Shown in pieces: positions 17,484 through 26,671 of a DNA stretch of 64,000 nucleotides. This DNA comes from Dermatophilus congolensis. GTDB lineage: Bacteria > Actinomycetota > Actinomycetes > Actinomycetales > Dermatophilaceae. Location of the stretch: assembly GCF_900447215.1 (NCBI RefSeq), contig NZ_UFYA01000001.1, forward strand, positions 1,178,001 to 1,242,000. Direction: 5' to 3'. A program made the position numbers and the translations under genes. Each line of letters begins with the position of its first letter. The first letter of the stretch is position 1. The notes under the pieces were generated by a model. The model was not told where the DNA came from. It searched no databases and saw nothing but the letters and a program-made list of their open reading frames with translations.

Positions 17484-17981
17484 TCAGTCACCCACGCCAG
17501 AAACCGCGTCCTGTGGCCCCACATGCGGAACCACCAGCAGCGTCACCCCATCAACCCCCGACACTTGCACCCAAGCTCCCACTGCGCCAGGTAACACCCT
17601 CGCGCCTTCAGCCCACCGCGCCGACCACACCTCACCATCAACCTTCACCTGGCCCCCACAGTCAGTGACCTCTTCCACCACCACCCCACGGCGCCCCACA
17701 TACGCCTCCTTACCCGAGGCGAACTGCGGCAACGACGCTAAAAACCGCTGCTTCAGCACCGGCCGCACCGTGAAAATCAACGACACCGCCACCACAGCGA
17801 AAACCACTACCTGGCCCGGCGCACCCACCACAAAAGCAGTCATGCTGGCGGCGAAAGCACCCGCCGCCAGCATGAGAAACACAAAATCAGCGCTCGCCAG
17901 CTCCACCCCCGCAAGGATTAACGCAGCACCAAGCCACGCCGCCCACGCGTTGTGAACCAACCACTCTGGAAGATTCTCCAC
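17484..17981 (-). CDS. NfeD family membrane protein
   Basis: 165 residues. Three to four hydrophobic segments (AAWLGAALILAGVELASADFVFLMLAAGAFAA and VVVFAVVAVSLIFTV) are followed by a C-terminal OB-fold (GRRGVVVEEVTDCGGQVKVDGEVWSAR). NfeD proteins accompany SPFH proteins and modulate membrane-domain organisation. The short form here lacks the ClpP-like protease domain of long NfeDs. It lies between the ABC ATPase and the SPFH gene, all in the same direction and closely spaced, suggesting an operon. Confidence 0.9.
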   Translation of the reverse strand: MENLPEWLVHNAWAAWLGAALILAGVELASADFVFLMLAAGAFAASMTAFVVGAPGQVVVFAVVAVSLIFTVRPVLKQRFLASLPQFASGKEAYVGRRGVVVEEVTDCGGQVKVDGEVWSARWAEGARVLPGAVGAWVQVSGVDGVTLLVVPHVGPQDAVSGVGD

Positions 17982-18015
17982 AGCGCCCTCCTACGGGTAG
18001 GGCTGGCTCGGCTCC

Positions 18016-18801
18016 TTAACTGTTCGCGTAAGCCGTCCAGCGGTCACCGCGACGCTCCACCGTCAACGACAGCCCGAACGCCTCCGACAAGTTCTCGTTC
18101 GTCAACACCGATTCCAGCGGACCTGCCGCCACGATGCTGCCTTCCTTCAACAGCAAAGCATCTGTGAAGCCCGGTGGGATCTCTTCCACGTGGTGTGTCA
18201 CCATCACCATCGCCGGAGCGGTCACATCATGGGCAAACGCACTCAACCGGGCGATCAAATCTTCACGGCCGCCCAAATCCAAACCAGAAGTGGGCTCGTC
18301 AAGAAGCAACAACTCCGGGTTAGTCATCAACGATCGTGCGATTTGCACTCGCTTACGCTCACCGTCAGACAATTTGCCGTAGGGACGGTCAGCAAAATGG
18401 GACATCCCCAATGCCTCCAGCAACCGTTCCGCGCGACCGGTGTCAACACCCTCGTACTGCTCATGCCAACGCCCGACACGGTTGTATGAAGCAGTCCGCA
18501 CAACATCCAAAGCCGTCTCTCGAGCTGGAATCCGCTCAGACACAGAAGAACTCGCCAAACCGATACGGCCGCGCAGCTCAAACACATCCACCGCGCCCAA
18601 CACCTCGTCCAACACCCCAGCAACACCAGAACTGGGGTGCAGACGCCCCGCAGCAATCTGCAACAACGTGGACTTCCCTGCCCCATTGGGGCCAAGCATG
18701 ATCCACCTCTCGCCTTCCTCCACCGACCACGTAATGTCACGAAGGATCGTGGTGGCGCCCCGCACCACACCCACCTCGGAAAAGTCCAGAACATCGCTCA
18801 T
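18016..18801 (-). CDS. ABC transporter ATP-binding protein
   Basis: 261-residue ATPase. Walker A is GPNGAGKST near 41-49; the signature is LSDGERKRVQIARSLM (D replaces the second G of LSGGE); Walker B is LLLLDEPTSGLD and the H-loop VTHHVEE. The closest resemblance is to stand-alone ModF/YlmA-like ATPases; no permease is encoded nearby, so the partner is unknown. ATG 18801 is chosen because TATGGT lies 7 nt upstream (18809-18814) and homologues begin there; the frame is open to 18858. It is divergent from the next gene (76 bp). Confidence 0.88.
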   Translation of the reverse strand: MSDVLDFSEVGVVRGATTILRDITWSVEEGERWIMLGPNGAGKSTLLQIAAGRLHPSSGVAGVLDEVLGAVDVFELRGRIGLASSSVSERIPARETALDVVRTASYNRVGRWHEQYEGVDTGRAERLLEALGMSHFADRPYGKLSDGERKRVQIARSLMTNPELLLLDEPTSGLDLGGREDLIARLSAFAHDVTAPAMVMVTHHVEEIPPGFTDALLLKEGSIVAAGPLESVLTNENLSEAFGLSLTVERRGDRWTAYANS

Positions 18802-18808
18802 GCGAAAA

Positions 18809-18871
18809 ACCATATGCGAGATGGTGGTCCGCTCGCGCACACTTGGGCCCCTCCTCAACCACCCCTACCAT
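18809..18871. promoter_or_regulatory. Back-to-back leaderless promoters for the ABC ATPase and the 18878 gene
   Basis: Minus strand: TATGGT at 18809-18814, 7 nt before ATG 18801. Plus strand: TTGGGC (18843-18848), a 17-nt spacer and TACCAT (18866-18871), 6 nt before GTG 18878. Neither gene has a ribosome-binding site. Confidence 0.5.
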
Positions 18872-18877
18872 GACCAC

Positions 18878-19675
18878 GTGCCACCCATCCCCGCCTCCAT
18901 CAGACTCGCCCTATGGGGAACCCGCGTCCTCACTGGCCACCTACCCTCCGCAGCCCTAGACCGGCTCATCGCCCCCGACATCGACACCACAGAACCCATA
19001 CGATCCCATATCGAAACCTGGGCAGACCTAGGCGAACGTGTCGTCCTGGCGGCGCTCCCCCACCCCGGTCACCCCACCCTCTGCCCTCACGGCTCCTCCG
19101 CCTTACTCTCAGCAGCAACCACAGCTAACGAATGCGTCTTTGCCCCCACCCTCGGAAACGCGCTCGTCCCCTTCGGATGGGATAACCAACCCGGCATCCC
19201 CGACGCCCAACGCCCCCGCCCCGAAACCTCCACCGGACCGACAGTCCACTGGAAGATCTACGAAACGAACGCCACCCCCACCTGGCAACTCGAAGCACTC
19301 TCCCTACGTGACACTCGCCACACCCTAGCCAGCGAACGCGAAAACGCCTTAGCTCTCCTCGCCGAAGCACACTTGCCCTGGCAGTCACGCGGCCTACGCG
19401 ACCTAGCTGAGGCCACACTGGACACCGGCAACTCCTACCTGCCTGATACACTACCCGAAAGCCACCGCGCCGTTATTGATGAAGCCGCCACACTCGGACA
19501 TATGGCACGCCTTGGACTAGCGATGCCTGACGACGGCGCTCTCGAGCAAGTAAACCGCCGCGCCGAAGCACTCCGCAGGCTCACCATCGCCGCCGACACC
19601 GCACTCGCTTCAGCTACCTGCATCGCCGCCCTCACCCTTGCCGGGCTGCGCAATAACCACCCCGAAGACGACTAG
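18878..19675 (+). CDS. Conserved hypothetical protein
   Basis: 265-residue soluble protein; I do not recognise a named domain. The N-terminus (VPPIPASIRLALWGTRVLTGHL) and the central CPHGSSALLSAATTANECVFAPTLGNALVPFGWDN region look conserved in style; the C-terminal 100 residues are Ala/Leu-rich helices. Codon use matches its neighbours, so it is a real gene. The much longer open frame upstream (from 18440) is antisense to the ABC ATPase; GTG 18878 is chosen from the leaderless promoter spacing. Confidence 0.7.
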   Translation: MPPIPASIRLALWGTRVLTGHLPSAALDRLIAPDIDTTEPIRSHIETWADLGERVVLAALPHPGHPTLCPHGSSALLSAATTANECVFAPTLGNALVPFGWDNQPGIPDAQRPRPETSTGPTVHWKIYETNATPTWQLEALSLRDTRHTLASERENALALLAEAHLPWQSRGLRDLAEATLDTGNSYLPDTLPESHRAVIDEAATLGHMARLGLAMPDDGALEQVNRRAEALRRLTIAADTALASATCIAALTLAGLRNNHPEDD

Positions 19676-19749
19676 GCCCTGTCCCTGCGGGAGTCAGAAA
19701 AGAACCAAACCATCTCCGCTCCCACAAGAACAACAGCAGTACCACTCAC

Positions 19750-20949
19750 CTACACGAGCACAGATTCATACACCTGCATCGTCTTATCGCCGATGGAGTC
19801 CCACGAGAACTGTTCCACCGCCCGCGCTCGACCAGCAGCACCTCGACGCCGCGCCTCCTGCGGGTCAGCGACAGCCTCATTCAAAGCATTGCCCAAATCG
19901 TGAACCCAAGCATCCTCATCAACTGGAGTTCCTGATCCATCATCGACCTGCTCGATATCGACCAGCCACCCGGTCTGGCCATCAACAACAACCTCCGGGA
20001 TGCCGCCAGTTGCGGTGGCCACCACGGCCGCTTCGCATGCCATCGCCTCCAAGTTCACGATTCCCAGCGGTTCATAAATCGAGGGGCATGCGAACACGGT
20101 GGCGTTCGTTTCCAACGCAATCACCTTGTGACGTGGAAGATGCTCAGGGATGTACACCACGCCTTGGCGCGTATCCTGCAGTTCTTTCATCAAAGCAGCG
20201 ATCTCGGCCCCGATTTCGGGAGTGTCAGGGGCGCCAGCGCACAAAACCAGCTGCACATCTGGTGGCAACGACTTCGCCGCACGCAGCATGTACGGCAACC
20301 CTTTCTGACGGGTTTGGCGGCCCACAAACACGATTGAGCGAGCATCGGGGTTCACCCCTAGAGAGCGAACAAGGTCTTTGCCTGCATCTGAGTGATCCGG
20401 GGCCCATTTGTGCGCGTCAATACCGTTGTGCACCACCTTGACTTTGTCTGGGTCTAGGCCGGGGTAGCACTTAAGGATGTCGGCGCGCATGCCGTGGCTG
20501 ACTGCGATCACGGCCGCGGCGGCTTCGTAGGCTGTTTTCTCGATCCAGCTAGAAACACGATAGCCGCCGCCGAGCTGCTCTGCTTTCCATGGCCGTAATG
20601 GCTCCAGGCTGTGTGCTGACACTACGTGCGGAATCCCTGCCAGCACAGATCCGAGATGGCCAGCCATGTTCGCGTACCACGTGTGGCTATGAACAAGGTC
20701 AGCGCCAACAACGTCAGCTGCTATCGCAAGGTCCTGGCCTAGGGTTCGGATAGCGCCGTTTGCCTGCGCTAGTTCGGGCAGTTCGGGGTAGCCGCTGGTT
20801 CCTGGTTCATCGACGGGGTCACCGAATGCACGAACTCGCACATCGATATCACCCCGTGCCCGCAAAGCCTTAACTAGTTCTTCGACATGGACACCGGCTC
20901 CGCCGTACACATTCGGCGGGTATTCCTTGGACAAAATATCTGCTCGCAC
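19750..20949 (-). CDS. glgA: GT4-family glycogen synthase / alpha-maltose-1-phosphate synthase
   Basis: 399-residue retaining glycosyltransferase with two Rossmann domains. N-terminal SKEYPPNVYGGAGVHVEELVKAL binds the acceptor or ADP; IVFVGRQTRQKGLPYMLRAA (about 210) opens the donor domain; and the EX7E motif lies in ACPSIYEPLGIVNLEAMACEAAVVAT. Actinobacterial enzymes of this type (often called GlgA or GlgM) use ADP-glucose and, in mycobacteria, make maltose-1-phosphate for the GlgE pathway. It is divergent from glgC, which makes its donor. GTG 20949 lies 6 nt after TAAGGT, implying a leaderless mRNA. Confidence 0.92.
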   Translation of the reverse strand: MRADILSKEYPPNVYGGAGVHVEELVKALRARGDIDVRVRAFGDPVDEPGTSGYPELPELAQANGAIRTLGQDLAIAADVVGADLVHSHTWYANMAGHLGSVLAGIPHVVSAHSLEPLRPWKAEQLGGGYRVSSWIEKTAYEAAAAVIAVSHGMRADILKCYPGLDPDKVKVVHNGIDAHKWAPDHSDAGKDLVRSLGVNPDARSIVFVGRQTRQKGLPYMLRAAKSLPPDVQLVLCAGAPDTPEIGAEIAALMKELQDTRQGVVYIPEHLPRHKVIALETNATVFACPSIYEPLGIVNLEAMACEAAVVATATGGIPEVVVDGQTGWLVDIEQVDDGSGTPVDEDAWVHDLGNALNEAVADPQEARRRGAAGRARAVEQFSWDSIGDKTMQVYESVLV

Positions 20950-20955
20950 ACGGTG

Positions 20956-20961
20956 ACCTTA
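20956..20961 (-). promoter_or_regulatory. -10 element of glgA (leaderless)
   Basis: TAAGGT on the minus strand, 6 nt before GTG 20949. Confidence 0.45.
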
Positions 20962-21123
20962 TGCGCCTGTTGCCCTTGGTCGCAGCTAGCTGTCAGAGCT
21001 GACTCGTTCGTGAGTGAACTCGTAGAACGTCTCTGCACCCCGGCTCCATTCCCGCTGTGCCACAGCGTGATCACTGAGGTGTTCGCATTTGTCCACGCGG
21101 AACACCAGCGGGCGGAATATCAC

Positions 21124-21129
21124 TAGATT
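21124..21129 (+). promoter_or_regulatory. -10 element of glgC (leaderless)
   Basis: TAGATT, 6 nt before ATG 21136; no usable ribosome-binding site. The 187-bp glgA-glgC intergenic region shows no strong palindrome. Confidence 0.45.
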
Positions 21130-21135
21130 CGAGGC

Positions 21136-22401
21136 ATGCCCACGACCAAGAAACGCAACCCCAACGTTTTGGCTATCGTCCTGGCTGGCGGTGAAGGCAA
21201 ACGACTCATGCCGCTCACTGCTGATCGGGCAAAACCTGCGGTCCCCTTTGGGGGCGTATATCGCCTCATCGACTTTGCTCTCAGTAACGTCGTGAACTCC
21301 GGCTACCTGAAGGTGGTCGTGCTCACACAATACAAATCTCATTCCCTTGACCGGCACATTTCGCGCACGTGGCGGATGTCAAACATGCTCGGTAACTATG
21401 TGGCTCCTATCCCTGCGCAGCAGCGCAAGGGGAAGCAGTGGTACATGGGCAGCGCTGATGCGATTTATCAGAGCTTGAACACTCTGGACGATGAGCGGCC
21501 TGACATCGTTGTGGTGGTTGGCGCTGATCACGTCTACCGCATGGATTTCAGCCAGATGGTTGAGCAACACGTCGAGACGGGTGCGGGCATCACCGTCGCG
21601 GCGATTCGTCAGCCGATTGCGTTGGGTGACCAGTTCGGTGTGATCGAGGTCGATGAGGCCGATAACTGCAAGATTGGCGCATGGCGGGAAAAACCAACGG
21701 ATGCTAAGGGTTTGCCTGACTCTCCGGAGGAAGTTCTCGCCTCAATGGGCAACTATGTTTTCGACGCTGACGTGCTGCGCGATGTGATTATGCAAGACGC
21801 GGAGAATGAGGACAGCGACCACGACATGGGCGGGGACATCGTTCCTCATTTCGTTGACCGTGGTGAGGGGTTCGTTTACGACTTCAACAACAACGAGATC
21901 CCTGGCGCTACCGATCGAGACCGGGCGTATTGGCGTGATGTGGGCACGATCGACTCGTACTACGAGGCAAACATGGATCTGATCCAGATAGAGCCGATCT
22001 TCAACCTGTACAACTACGACTGGCCGTTGTTTACGAGCATGTCGGTGCCGTACCCGCCGGCGAAGTTCGTGCATAACGAGGAGGGGCGTCGTGGGGAGGC
22101 GCTGAACTCGGTCACTTCCCACGGGACGATCATTTCTGGTGGCAAAGTCAATGGGTCGGTGATCTCACCGAATGTGCTGGTAAACAGCTACAGCGAGGTG
22201 GATCATTCGGTGTTGTTGGACAACGTGAAGGTGGGGCGTAAGGCAACTATTCGCCGCGCGATCCTCGATAAAAACGTGGTGGTTGAACCCGGCGCCACGG
22301 TGGGTGTGGATCCTGAGGTGGATCGTGCGGCGGGCTGGCATGTCAGCGATGGCGGTGTGGTGGTGGTTCCTAAGGGTGCGGTTGTGCGCGCGCAGGAGTG
22401 A
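21136..22401 (+). CDS. glgC: Glucose-1-phosphate adenylyltransferase (ADP-glucose pyrophosphorylase)
   Basis: Makes ADP-glucose from ATP and glucose-1-phosphate, the committed step of glycogen synthesis. 421 residues: nucleotidyltransferase signature [25 protein letters not shown] at 16-40, catalytic Asp in [10 protein letters not shown] near 136, the sugar-phosphate site with Lys in [11 protein letters not shown] near 187, and a C-terminal left-handed beta-helix ([43 protein letters not shown]). Its partner synthase is transcribed divergently. Confidence 0.97.
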   Translation: MPTTKKRNPNVLAIVLAGGEGKRLMPLTADRAKPAVPFGGVYRLIDFALSNVVNSGYLKVVVLTQYKSHSLDRHISRTWRMSNMLGNYVAPIPAQQRKGKQWYMGSADAIYQSLNTLDDERPDIVVVVGADHVYRMDFSQMVEQHVETGAGITVAAIRQPIALGDQFGVIEVDEADNCKIGAWREKPTDAKGLPDSPEEVLASMGNYVFDADVLRDVIMQDAENEDSDHDMGGDIVPHFVDRGEGFVYDFNNNEIPGATDRDRAYWRDVGTIDSYYEANMDLIQIEPIFNLYNYDWPLFTSMSVPYPPAKFVHNEEGRRGEALNSVTSHGTIISGGKVNGSVISPNVLVNSYSEVDHSVLLDNVKVGRKATIRRAILDKNVVVEPGATVGVDPEVDRAAGWHVSDGGVVVVPKGAVVRAQE

Positions 22402-22465
22402 GTGATGTGGTGAGCGGGGTTGGCTGTTGTGGTTGTTTCACTGCTGCTGGCCCCGCTGCTGCTGG

Positions 22466-23185
22466 TTAGCGTCGTTCGGGGCGTGAGCTGAAGTATTGGA
22501 TGCTGCCGATGTGGGTGAACCCTTCGGCCATGAACGCTGCTGCCATGGCGGCGTCACCGGCGAAAACTGCTGAGGCGATGACTTCGTTTTCTGGGATGCT
22601 GGCTAAGGCGCGGTGGAGCAGGTCGGGGCCGTGTCCTTGGCCTCGCCGTTCGGGGGCGATTTCGACAGCGATGCCGCGTAGGCCTCCAACGCCGTTACCG
22701 ATGACGACGACGTCGTGTTCTTCGGGGTTGGGGTGGCCGAGTACTTGCACTTCGGTCATGGTGCGGCGGGCGATTTCGACGGTGGGTCGCTGGTTGAGGT
22801 CGGGGCGGCTGACGAGGGGTTCGGAGTCGCCGTTTTCGTTTCCGGTGCCGGCGGCAAGCATGAGCATGTTGGGTGCACCGATCCAGCCTGTGGGGCCGGC
22901 GAGGTGGTTGAGCACGCGGGCGCTGGTGGCTTCTGGGCCGCCGTTGACTCCTATTTCTTCGAGCTGGTTGTCGGTGAAGTCGTAGGAGACGGCCAGGATT
23001 GAGTGGGTGCCGAAGCAGAGTATGGCTTGGATGTTTGGCCCCCAGGGGGTGACTCGGGTCCAGGCGCCGTCGTTAGGGATGGGTTCTCCGGCGGCGAGTC
23101 CGCGCAGAAATCGTGCGAGGGGGTGACGGGCGGCTGTCCATACGTCACGGCCGAGGGCGTGGTGAGGGTTTGCGGTCGTGGTCAT
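22466..23185 (-). CDS. GNAT family N-acetyltransferase
   Basis: 239 residues. The C-terminal half has a GNAT acetyl-CoA loop (GLRGIAVEIAPERRGQGHGPDLLHRALAS; the RRGQGHG segment fits the Q/RxxGxG/A consensus). The N-terminal half (about 1-110) is a separate domain seen in similar actinobacterial proteins and may bind the unknown acceptor. ATG 23185 is preferred over the in-frame codon at 23254, which would add a 23-residue non-homologous leader. It is convergent with glgC. Confidence 0.75.
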   Translation of the reverse strand: MTTTANPHHALGRDVWTAARHPLARFLRGLAAGEPIPNDGAWTRVTPWGPNIQAILCFGTHSILAVSYDFTDNQLEEIGVNGGPEATSARVLNHLAGPTGWIGAPNMLMLAAGTGNENGDSEPLVSRPDLNQRPTVEIARRTMTEVQVLGHPNPEEHDVVVIGNGVGGLRGIAVEIAPERRGQGHGPDLLHRALASIPENEVIASAVFAGDAAMAAAFMAEGFTHIGSIQYFSSRPERR

Positions 23186-23295
23186 GATCTTCAACCTTGC
23201 TGTGTTCCAGCCCGTGAGACTGTGTGGGCGTGTCGCCGGATTCATCGGCGTCACAAGACAGTTCCTGAGATACGTGACGGTTGGATAGATGCATC

Positions 23296-23335
23296 AGTGG
23301 CGTGAGCAGAGGTTTTGTTCGCTGCTCACGCCACT
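23296..23335 (-). terminator. Terminator after fabI
   Basis: A 14-bp perfect inverted repeat (23296-23309 / 23322-23335, arms AGTGGCGTGAGCAG / CTGCTCACGCCACT), 27 nt downstream of the fabI stop. Confidence 0.8.
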
Positions 23336-23362
23336 GTGTGTTCCTCTTTGTGGTGTGTTGGT

Positions 23363-24121
23363 TTAGCCGCCCAGAGAGTGGAATCCGCCGTCGACATGGA
23401 CAATTTCACCGGTGGTGGCGGGGAACCAGTCTGACAACAGGGCGATGCATCCTTTGGCTGCCGGCACGGGGTCACTGATGTCCCATCCCAGCGGGGAGTG
23501 TTCGCCCCATTCAGCGAAGCGGGAGAATTGTGGGATGGATGTTGCTGCGGTGGTGCTGATGGGGCCGGCTGCGATGAGGTTGCAGCGGATGCCTTTGGGT
23601 CCCATGTCGCGGGCTACGTAGCGTGAGGTTGATTCGAAGGCGGCTTTAGCTACACCCATCCAGTCGTATCCGTTCCAGGCAACAGATGCATCGAGGGTGA
23701 GCCCGACGATGGCGCTGCCGGGGCGCATGAGTGGTTCGGCGGCGACGGCGAGTGCTTTGAGGGAGTAGGCGGAGATGTGTAGTGCGGGGGCTACGTCTTC
23801 CCAGGTGGCGTCGATGAAGTCGAATGCGGGCTTGGGCGCGAATCCGATGGAGTGCAGTACGCCGTCGAGGTGGTCGCTGTGTTCGCCGATGCGGTCAGCG
23901 AAGGCTTCGAAGTCTTCGGGTTTAGATGCGTCGAGTTCGATGACGGGGGCGGTGCTGGGCAGTCGGCGGGCGATGGCGCTGGTGATTTTCATCGTGCGAC
24001 CGAAGGAGGTGAGGATGACGTTTGCGCCCTGTTCTTGGGCGAGTTTGGCGACGTGGAACGCGATTGAGGATTCGGTGAGGACGCCGGTGATGGCGATGGT
24101 TTTGCCTTCGAGGATCGGCAT
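23363..24121 (-). CDS. fabI: Enoyl-[acyl-carrier-protein] reductase (NADH), FabI/InhA type
   Basis: Last reductive step of type II fatty acid elongation. 252-residue short-chain dehydrogenase with the FabI-type cofactor motif ITGVLTESSIAFHVAK (residues 11-26) and the Y152-x6-K159 pair in YDWMGVAK, plus RCNLIAAGPI. It follows fabG by 47 bp in the same direction, reproducing the mabA-inhA order of mycobacteria. This family is the target of isoniazid- and triclosan-type inhibitors. Confidence 0.95.
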   Translation of the reverse strand: MPILEGKTIAITGVLTESSIAFHVAKLAQEQGANVILTSFGRTMKITSAIARRLPSTAPVIELDASKPEDFEAFADRIGEHSDHLDGVLHSIGFAPKPAFDFIDATWEDVAPALHISAYSLKALAVAAEPLMRPGSAIVGLTLDASVAWNGYDWMGVAKAAFESTSRYVARDMGPKGIRCNLIAAGPISTTAATSIPQFSRFAEWGEHSPLGWDISDPVPAAKGCIALLSDWFPATTGEIVHVDGGFHSLGG

Positions 24122-24168
24122 TGTGTGTGGGGTTTCCTTTCAGATGTGAGGGGATAAGGCGTGGTTGG

Positions 24169-24882
24169 TTAGCTTCCCATCGCGAATCCGCCGTCGACGG
24201 GTAGGACGACGCCGTTGACGTAGGAGGCGCCGGGTGAGACGAGGAACTCTACGGCGTTGGCGACTTCGGTTGCTTCTCCCATGCGGCCGAGGGGGATTTC
24301 TTTGCGGTAGCTCTCTTTGAGGTCTTCGGGGAGTTCGTCGGTCATGTCGGTGGCGATGAAGCCGGGCATGATCACGTTGGAGGTAATGGATCGGGGGCCG
24401 AGTTCGCGGGCGAGGGAGCGGGATGCGCCGATGAGTCCGGCTTTGCTGGCGGCGTAGTTAACTTGCCCTGGGGATCCTTTGGTGCCAACGATGCTGGAGA
24501 TGAAGACGATGCGTCCTTTTTTGAGGCGGAGCATTCCTTTGGCGGCACGGCGGGCGCAGCGGATGGCTCCGACGAGGTTGGTGTCTAGGACGTCGTTGAT
24601 GTCTTCGTCTTTCATGCGCATGAGGAGCATGTCTCGGGTGATTCCTGCGTTGGCGACGAGGATTTCGATGGGGCTGCCGAGGAGTTCTTCGGCGGCAGTG
24701 AAACCGTCATTGACGCTGTCGGTGTCGGAGACATCGAGGGTGACTACGTCGAGGCCTTCGGGGGCTTGGCCGGAGCGTGAGCCGACCACGACGCGGTAGC
24801 CAGCTTCTTGCAGTCGCAGAGCGGTGGCTAGGCCGATGCCGCGGTTTCCTCCGGTGATGAGGGCGGTTCGCGCGTCTGTCAT
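24169..24882 (-). CDS. fabG: 3-oxoacyl-[acyl-carrier-protein] reductase (beta-ketoacyl-ACP reductase)
   Basis: NADPH-dependent reduction of 3-oxoacyl-ACP. 237 residues: TGGNRGIG at 10-17, NAG at 78-80, Ser130 in VFISSIVG, Y143 and K147 in YAASK. The start at ATG 24882 follows GGAGACCCC and begins at MTDARTALITGG; the open frame to 25125 runs into an antisense region and is not coding. It forms an operon with fabI. Confidence 0.95.
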   Translation of the reverse strand: MTDARTALITGGNRGIGLATALRLQEAGYRVVVGSRSGQAPEGLDVVTLDVSDTDSVNDGFTAAEELLGSPIEILVANAGITRDMLLMRMKDEDINDVLDTNLVGAIRCARRAAKGMLRLKKGRIVFISSIVGTKGSPGQVNYAASKAGLIGASRSLARELGPRSITSNVIMPGFIATDMTDELPEDLKESYRKEIPLGRMGEATEVANAVEFLVSPGASYVNGVVLPVDGGFAMGS

Positions 24883-25038
24883 GGGGTCTCCGTTCTGGGT
24901 ATTTCCGTCGTGGGACGGTGTTGGATTCTGTTCTATGTGGCTCGGACGAGACTGGGAGTAGTTCGTGAGCGAGGCGAGCCTGTGTCTATGGCTGTGAAGG
25001 CCGTTGAGGTGAGGGTATCGGTGACTCGCGGGTAGGAG

Positions 25039-25044
25039 TAGCGT
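25039..25044 (+). promoter_or_regulatory. -10 element of the DUF3099 gene (leaderless)
   Basis: TAGCGT, 6 nt before GTG 25051. The spacing decides between the tandem GTG codons at 25048 and 25051. Confidence 0.45.
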
Positions 25045-25050
25045 GGAGTG

Positions 25051-25455
25051 GTGACACGTAGCGAACAGGATGGCCCGATCGTTTATTCGATTTCGGATGC
25101 TCCGGTATCTGCGAGGGTGGACCATGACCGGCGTGTGCGTGGCTATTTGATTTCGATGGGGATTCGTACGGCTTCGTTTGTGTTGGCGTATGTGTTTTGG
25201 TTTGTTTTTGAGTTGCAGTGGGTGGCGTGGGTTTTTGTTGCATTGGCGGTGGTGTTGCCGTATCCGGCGGTGATGTTGGCGAATATGCAGGAGAAACGTT
25301 CTTCGCGTGGAAGTTTTGAGCGTCCGACGCGGGCTATCGGTCCTGGTTCTTCGGGAGGCGCTGGGGGGTCACAGGTCGCTGTTCGTGATGCTGGGTCTTC
25401 TACTGAGGGCTCGCAAGTGCCGCCGGCGTCGGGGCGTTCGTGGTGGGTTGGGTGA
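25051..25455 (+). CDS. DUF3099 domain-containing membrane protein
   Basis: 134-residue small membrane protein found in actinobacteria; function unknown. Motif SISDAPVSARVDHDRRVRGYLISMGIR (about 13-39) is followed by two transmembrane helices (TASFVLAYVFWFVF and WVAWVFVALAVVLPYPAVML) and a polar Ser/Gly tail. It lies between divergent fabG and convergent moaA. Confidence 0.85.
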   Translation: MTRSEQDGPIVYSISDAPVSARVDHDRRVRGYLISMGIRTASFVLAYVFWFVFELQWVAWVFVALAVVLPYPAVMLANMQEKRSSRGSFERPTRAIGPGSSGGAGGSQVAVRDAGSSTEGSQVPPASGRSWWVG

Positions 25456-25475
25456 GGTGTTGACGGTGGGGTGTT

Positions 25476-26501
25476 TTAGCCGCCAATGGAGGACATTGGC
25501 CTGGCTGGTTGGGTGAAGTCGGGTTCGCCGATGCCGTGTCCGCGGAGTTTGCGCCACATTTCCCCGCGGATGAGGGAGAGGAGTTCTCGGTCGGTGGCGC
25601 CCTCGCGTAGGGGGGTGCGTAGGTCCATTTCTCCGCGGGCGAAGAGGCAGTTGCGCACCATGCCGTCGGCGGTGAGGCGGACGCGGTCGCAGGCGTGGCA
25701 GAACGGCGCGGTGACTGAGGCGATGATGCCAACGGTGGCGGGGCCTTCGTTGACGAGGTAGTGCTCTGCGGGTGAGCTTCCGCGGTTTTCGTTCAGAGGG
25801 GTGAGGGTAAAGCGGGTTTGGAGTTCTTTGCGTAGTTCTTCGGCGGTGATCATGTCTTCGCGGACCCAGCCGTGTTGGGCATCGAGGGGCATTTGTTCGA
25901 TAAATCGCAGCTGATAGCCGCGTTCGATGCACCAGGCGAGGAGATCGGTGACGCCGTGGTCGTTGATTCCGCGCATGGCGACGGCATTGATTTTGATGGG
26001 GGTTAGGCCTGCTTCAGCGGCAGCTTCAAGGCCTTCGATGACATCGGTAAGGCGGTTGCGTCGGGTGAGGCGGTGGAAGATGTCGGGGTCGATGGTGTCA
26101 AGGCTGACGTTGACGCGGTCTAGGCCTGCTTCAGCCAGTGCGGTGGCGTGTTTTTTAAGGAAGACGGCGTTGGTGGTCATGGCTACGTCGGGGCGGGGGG
26201 TGAGTTGGGTGAAGGCACGCACGAGGTCGGGTACGCCTGGTCGTAGGAGCGGTTCTCCTCCGGTGAGGCGGATTTTGGTGACTCCTGCTTCAACGAAGAT
26301 CGCAACGACGCGGGTGAGTTCTTCATCGGTGAGCATTTGTGCGCGGGTCATCCATTGGAGCCCTTCGGCGGGCATGCAGTAGGTGCAGCGTAGGTTGCAG
26401 TGGTCAGTGAGGGAGACGCGTAGGTCGCGTGCCGTTCTGCCGAATCTGTCGCCGAGGGGCCCGGTGCTGGTCGACGTGGTGGCGGGGGTGCCGTTGGCCA
26501 T
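25476..26501 (-). CDS. moaA: GTP 3',8-cyclase (molybdenum cofactor biosynthesis)
   Basis: Radical SAM enzyme converting GTP to 3',8-cyclo-GTP, the first step of molybdopterin synthesis. 341 residues: the SAM-binding 4Fe-4S motif CNLRCTYC near 36-43, the second cluster in CHACDRVRLTADGMVRNC near 265-282, and the essential Gly-Gly C-terminus. GGAGGAG precedes ATG 26501. No other moa gene is nearby, so the rest of the pathway lies outside the window. Confidence 0.96.
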   Translation of the reverse strand: MANGTPATTSTSTGPLGDRFGRTARDLRVSLTDHCNLRCTYCMPAEGLQWMTRAQMLTDEELTRVVAIFVEAGVTKIRLTGGEPLLRPGVPDLVRAFTQLTPRPDVAMTTNAVFLKKHATALAEAGLDRVNVSLDTIDPDIFHRLTRRNRLTDVIEGLEAAAEAGLTPIKINAVAMRGINDHGVTDLLAWCIERGYQLRFIEQMPLDAQHGWVREDMITAEELRKELQTRFTLTPLNENRGSSPAEHYLVNEGPATVGIIASVTAPFCHACDRVRLTADGMVRNCLFARGEMDLRTPLREGATDRELLSLIRGEMWRKLRGHGIGEPDFTQPARPMSSIGG

Positions 26502-26658
26502 GGGGTTCGTCTCCTCCGGTGGTGGTTACGGCCGGTGAGTGGGGTGCCCGGTTCTCGGTCGTTGAAGGATCATGTCATGGAGGTTCCTTTTGTTGCCATG
26601 GTGGCGGACCTCAGAAGTGCTGAAGAGGCGGGGCGGGGTTGCAGGGGGTTCGAGCGAG

Positions 26659-26664
26659 TAACGT
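26659..26664 (+). promoter_or_regulatory. -10 element of the SURF1 gene (leaderless)
   Basis: TAACGT, 7 nt before GTG 26672; used to choose that start. Confidence 0.4.
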
Positions 26665-26671
26665 GCTGCGG

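Noticed and set aside
18440-18877. Long N-terminal extension of the hypothetical gene at 18878
   Set aside because: It is antisense to the conserved ABC ATPase; the leaderless promoter at 18843-18871 sets the true start.
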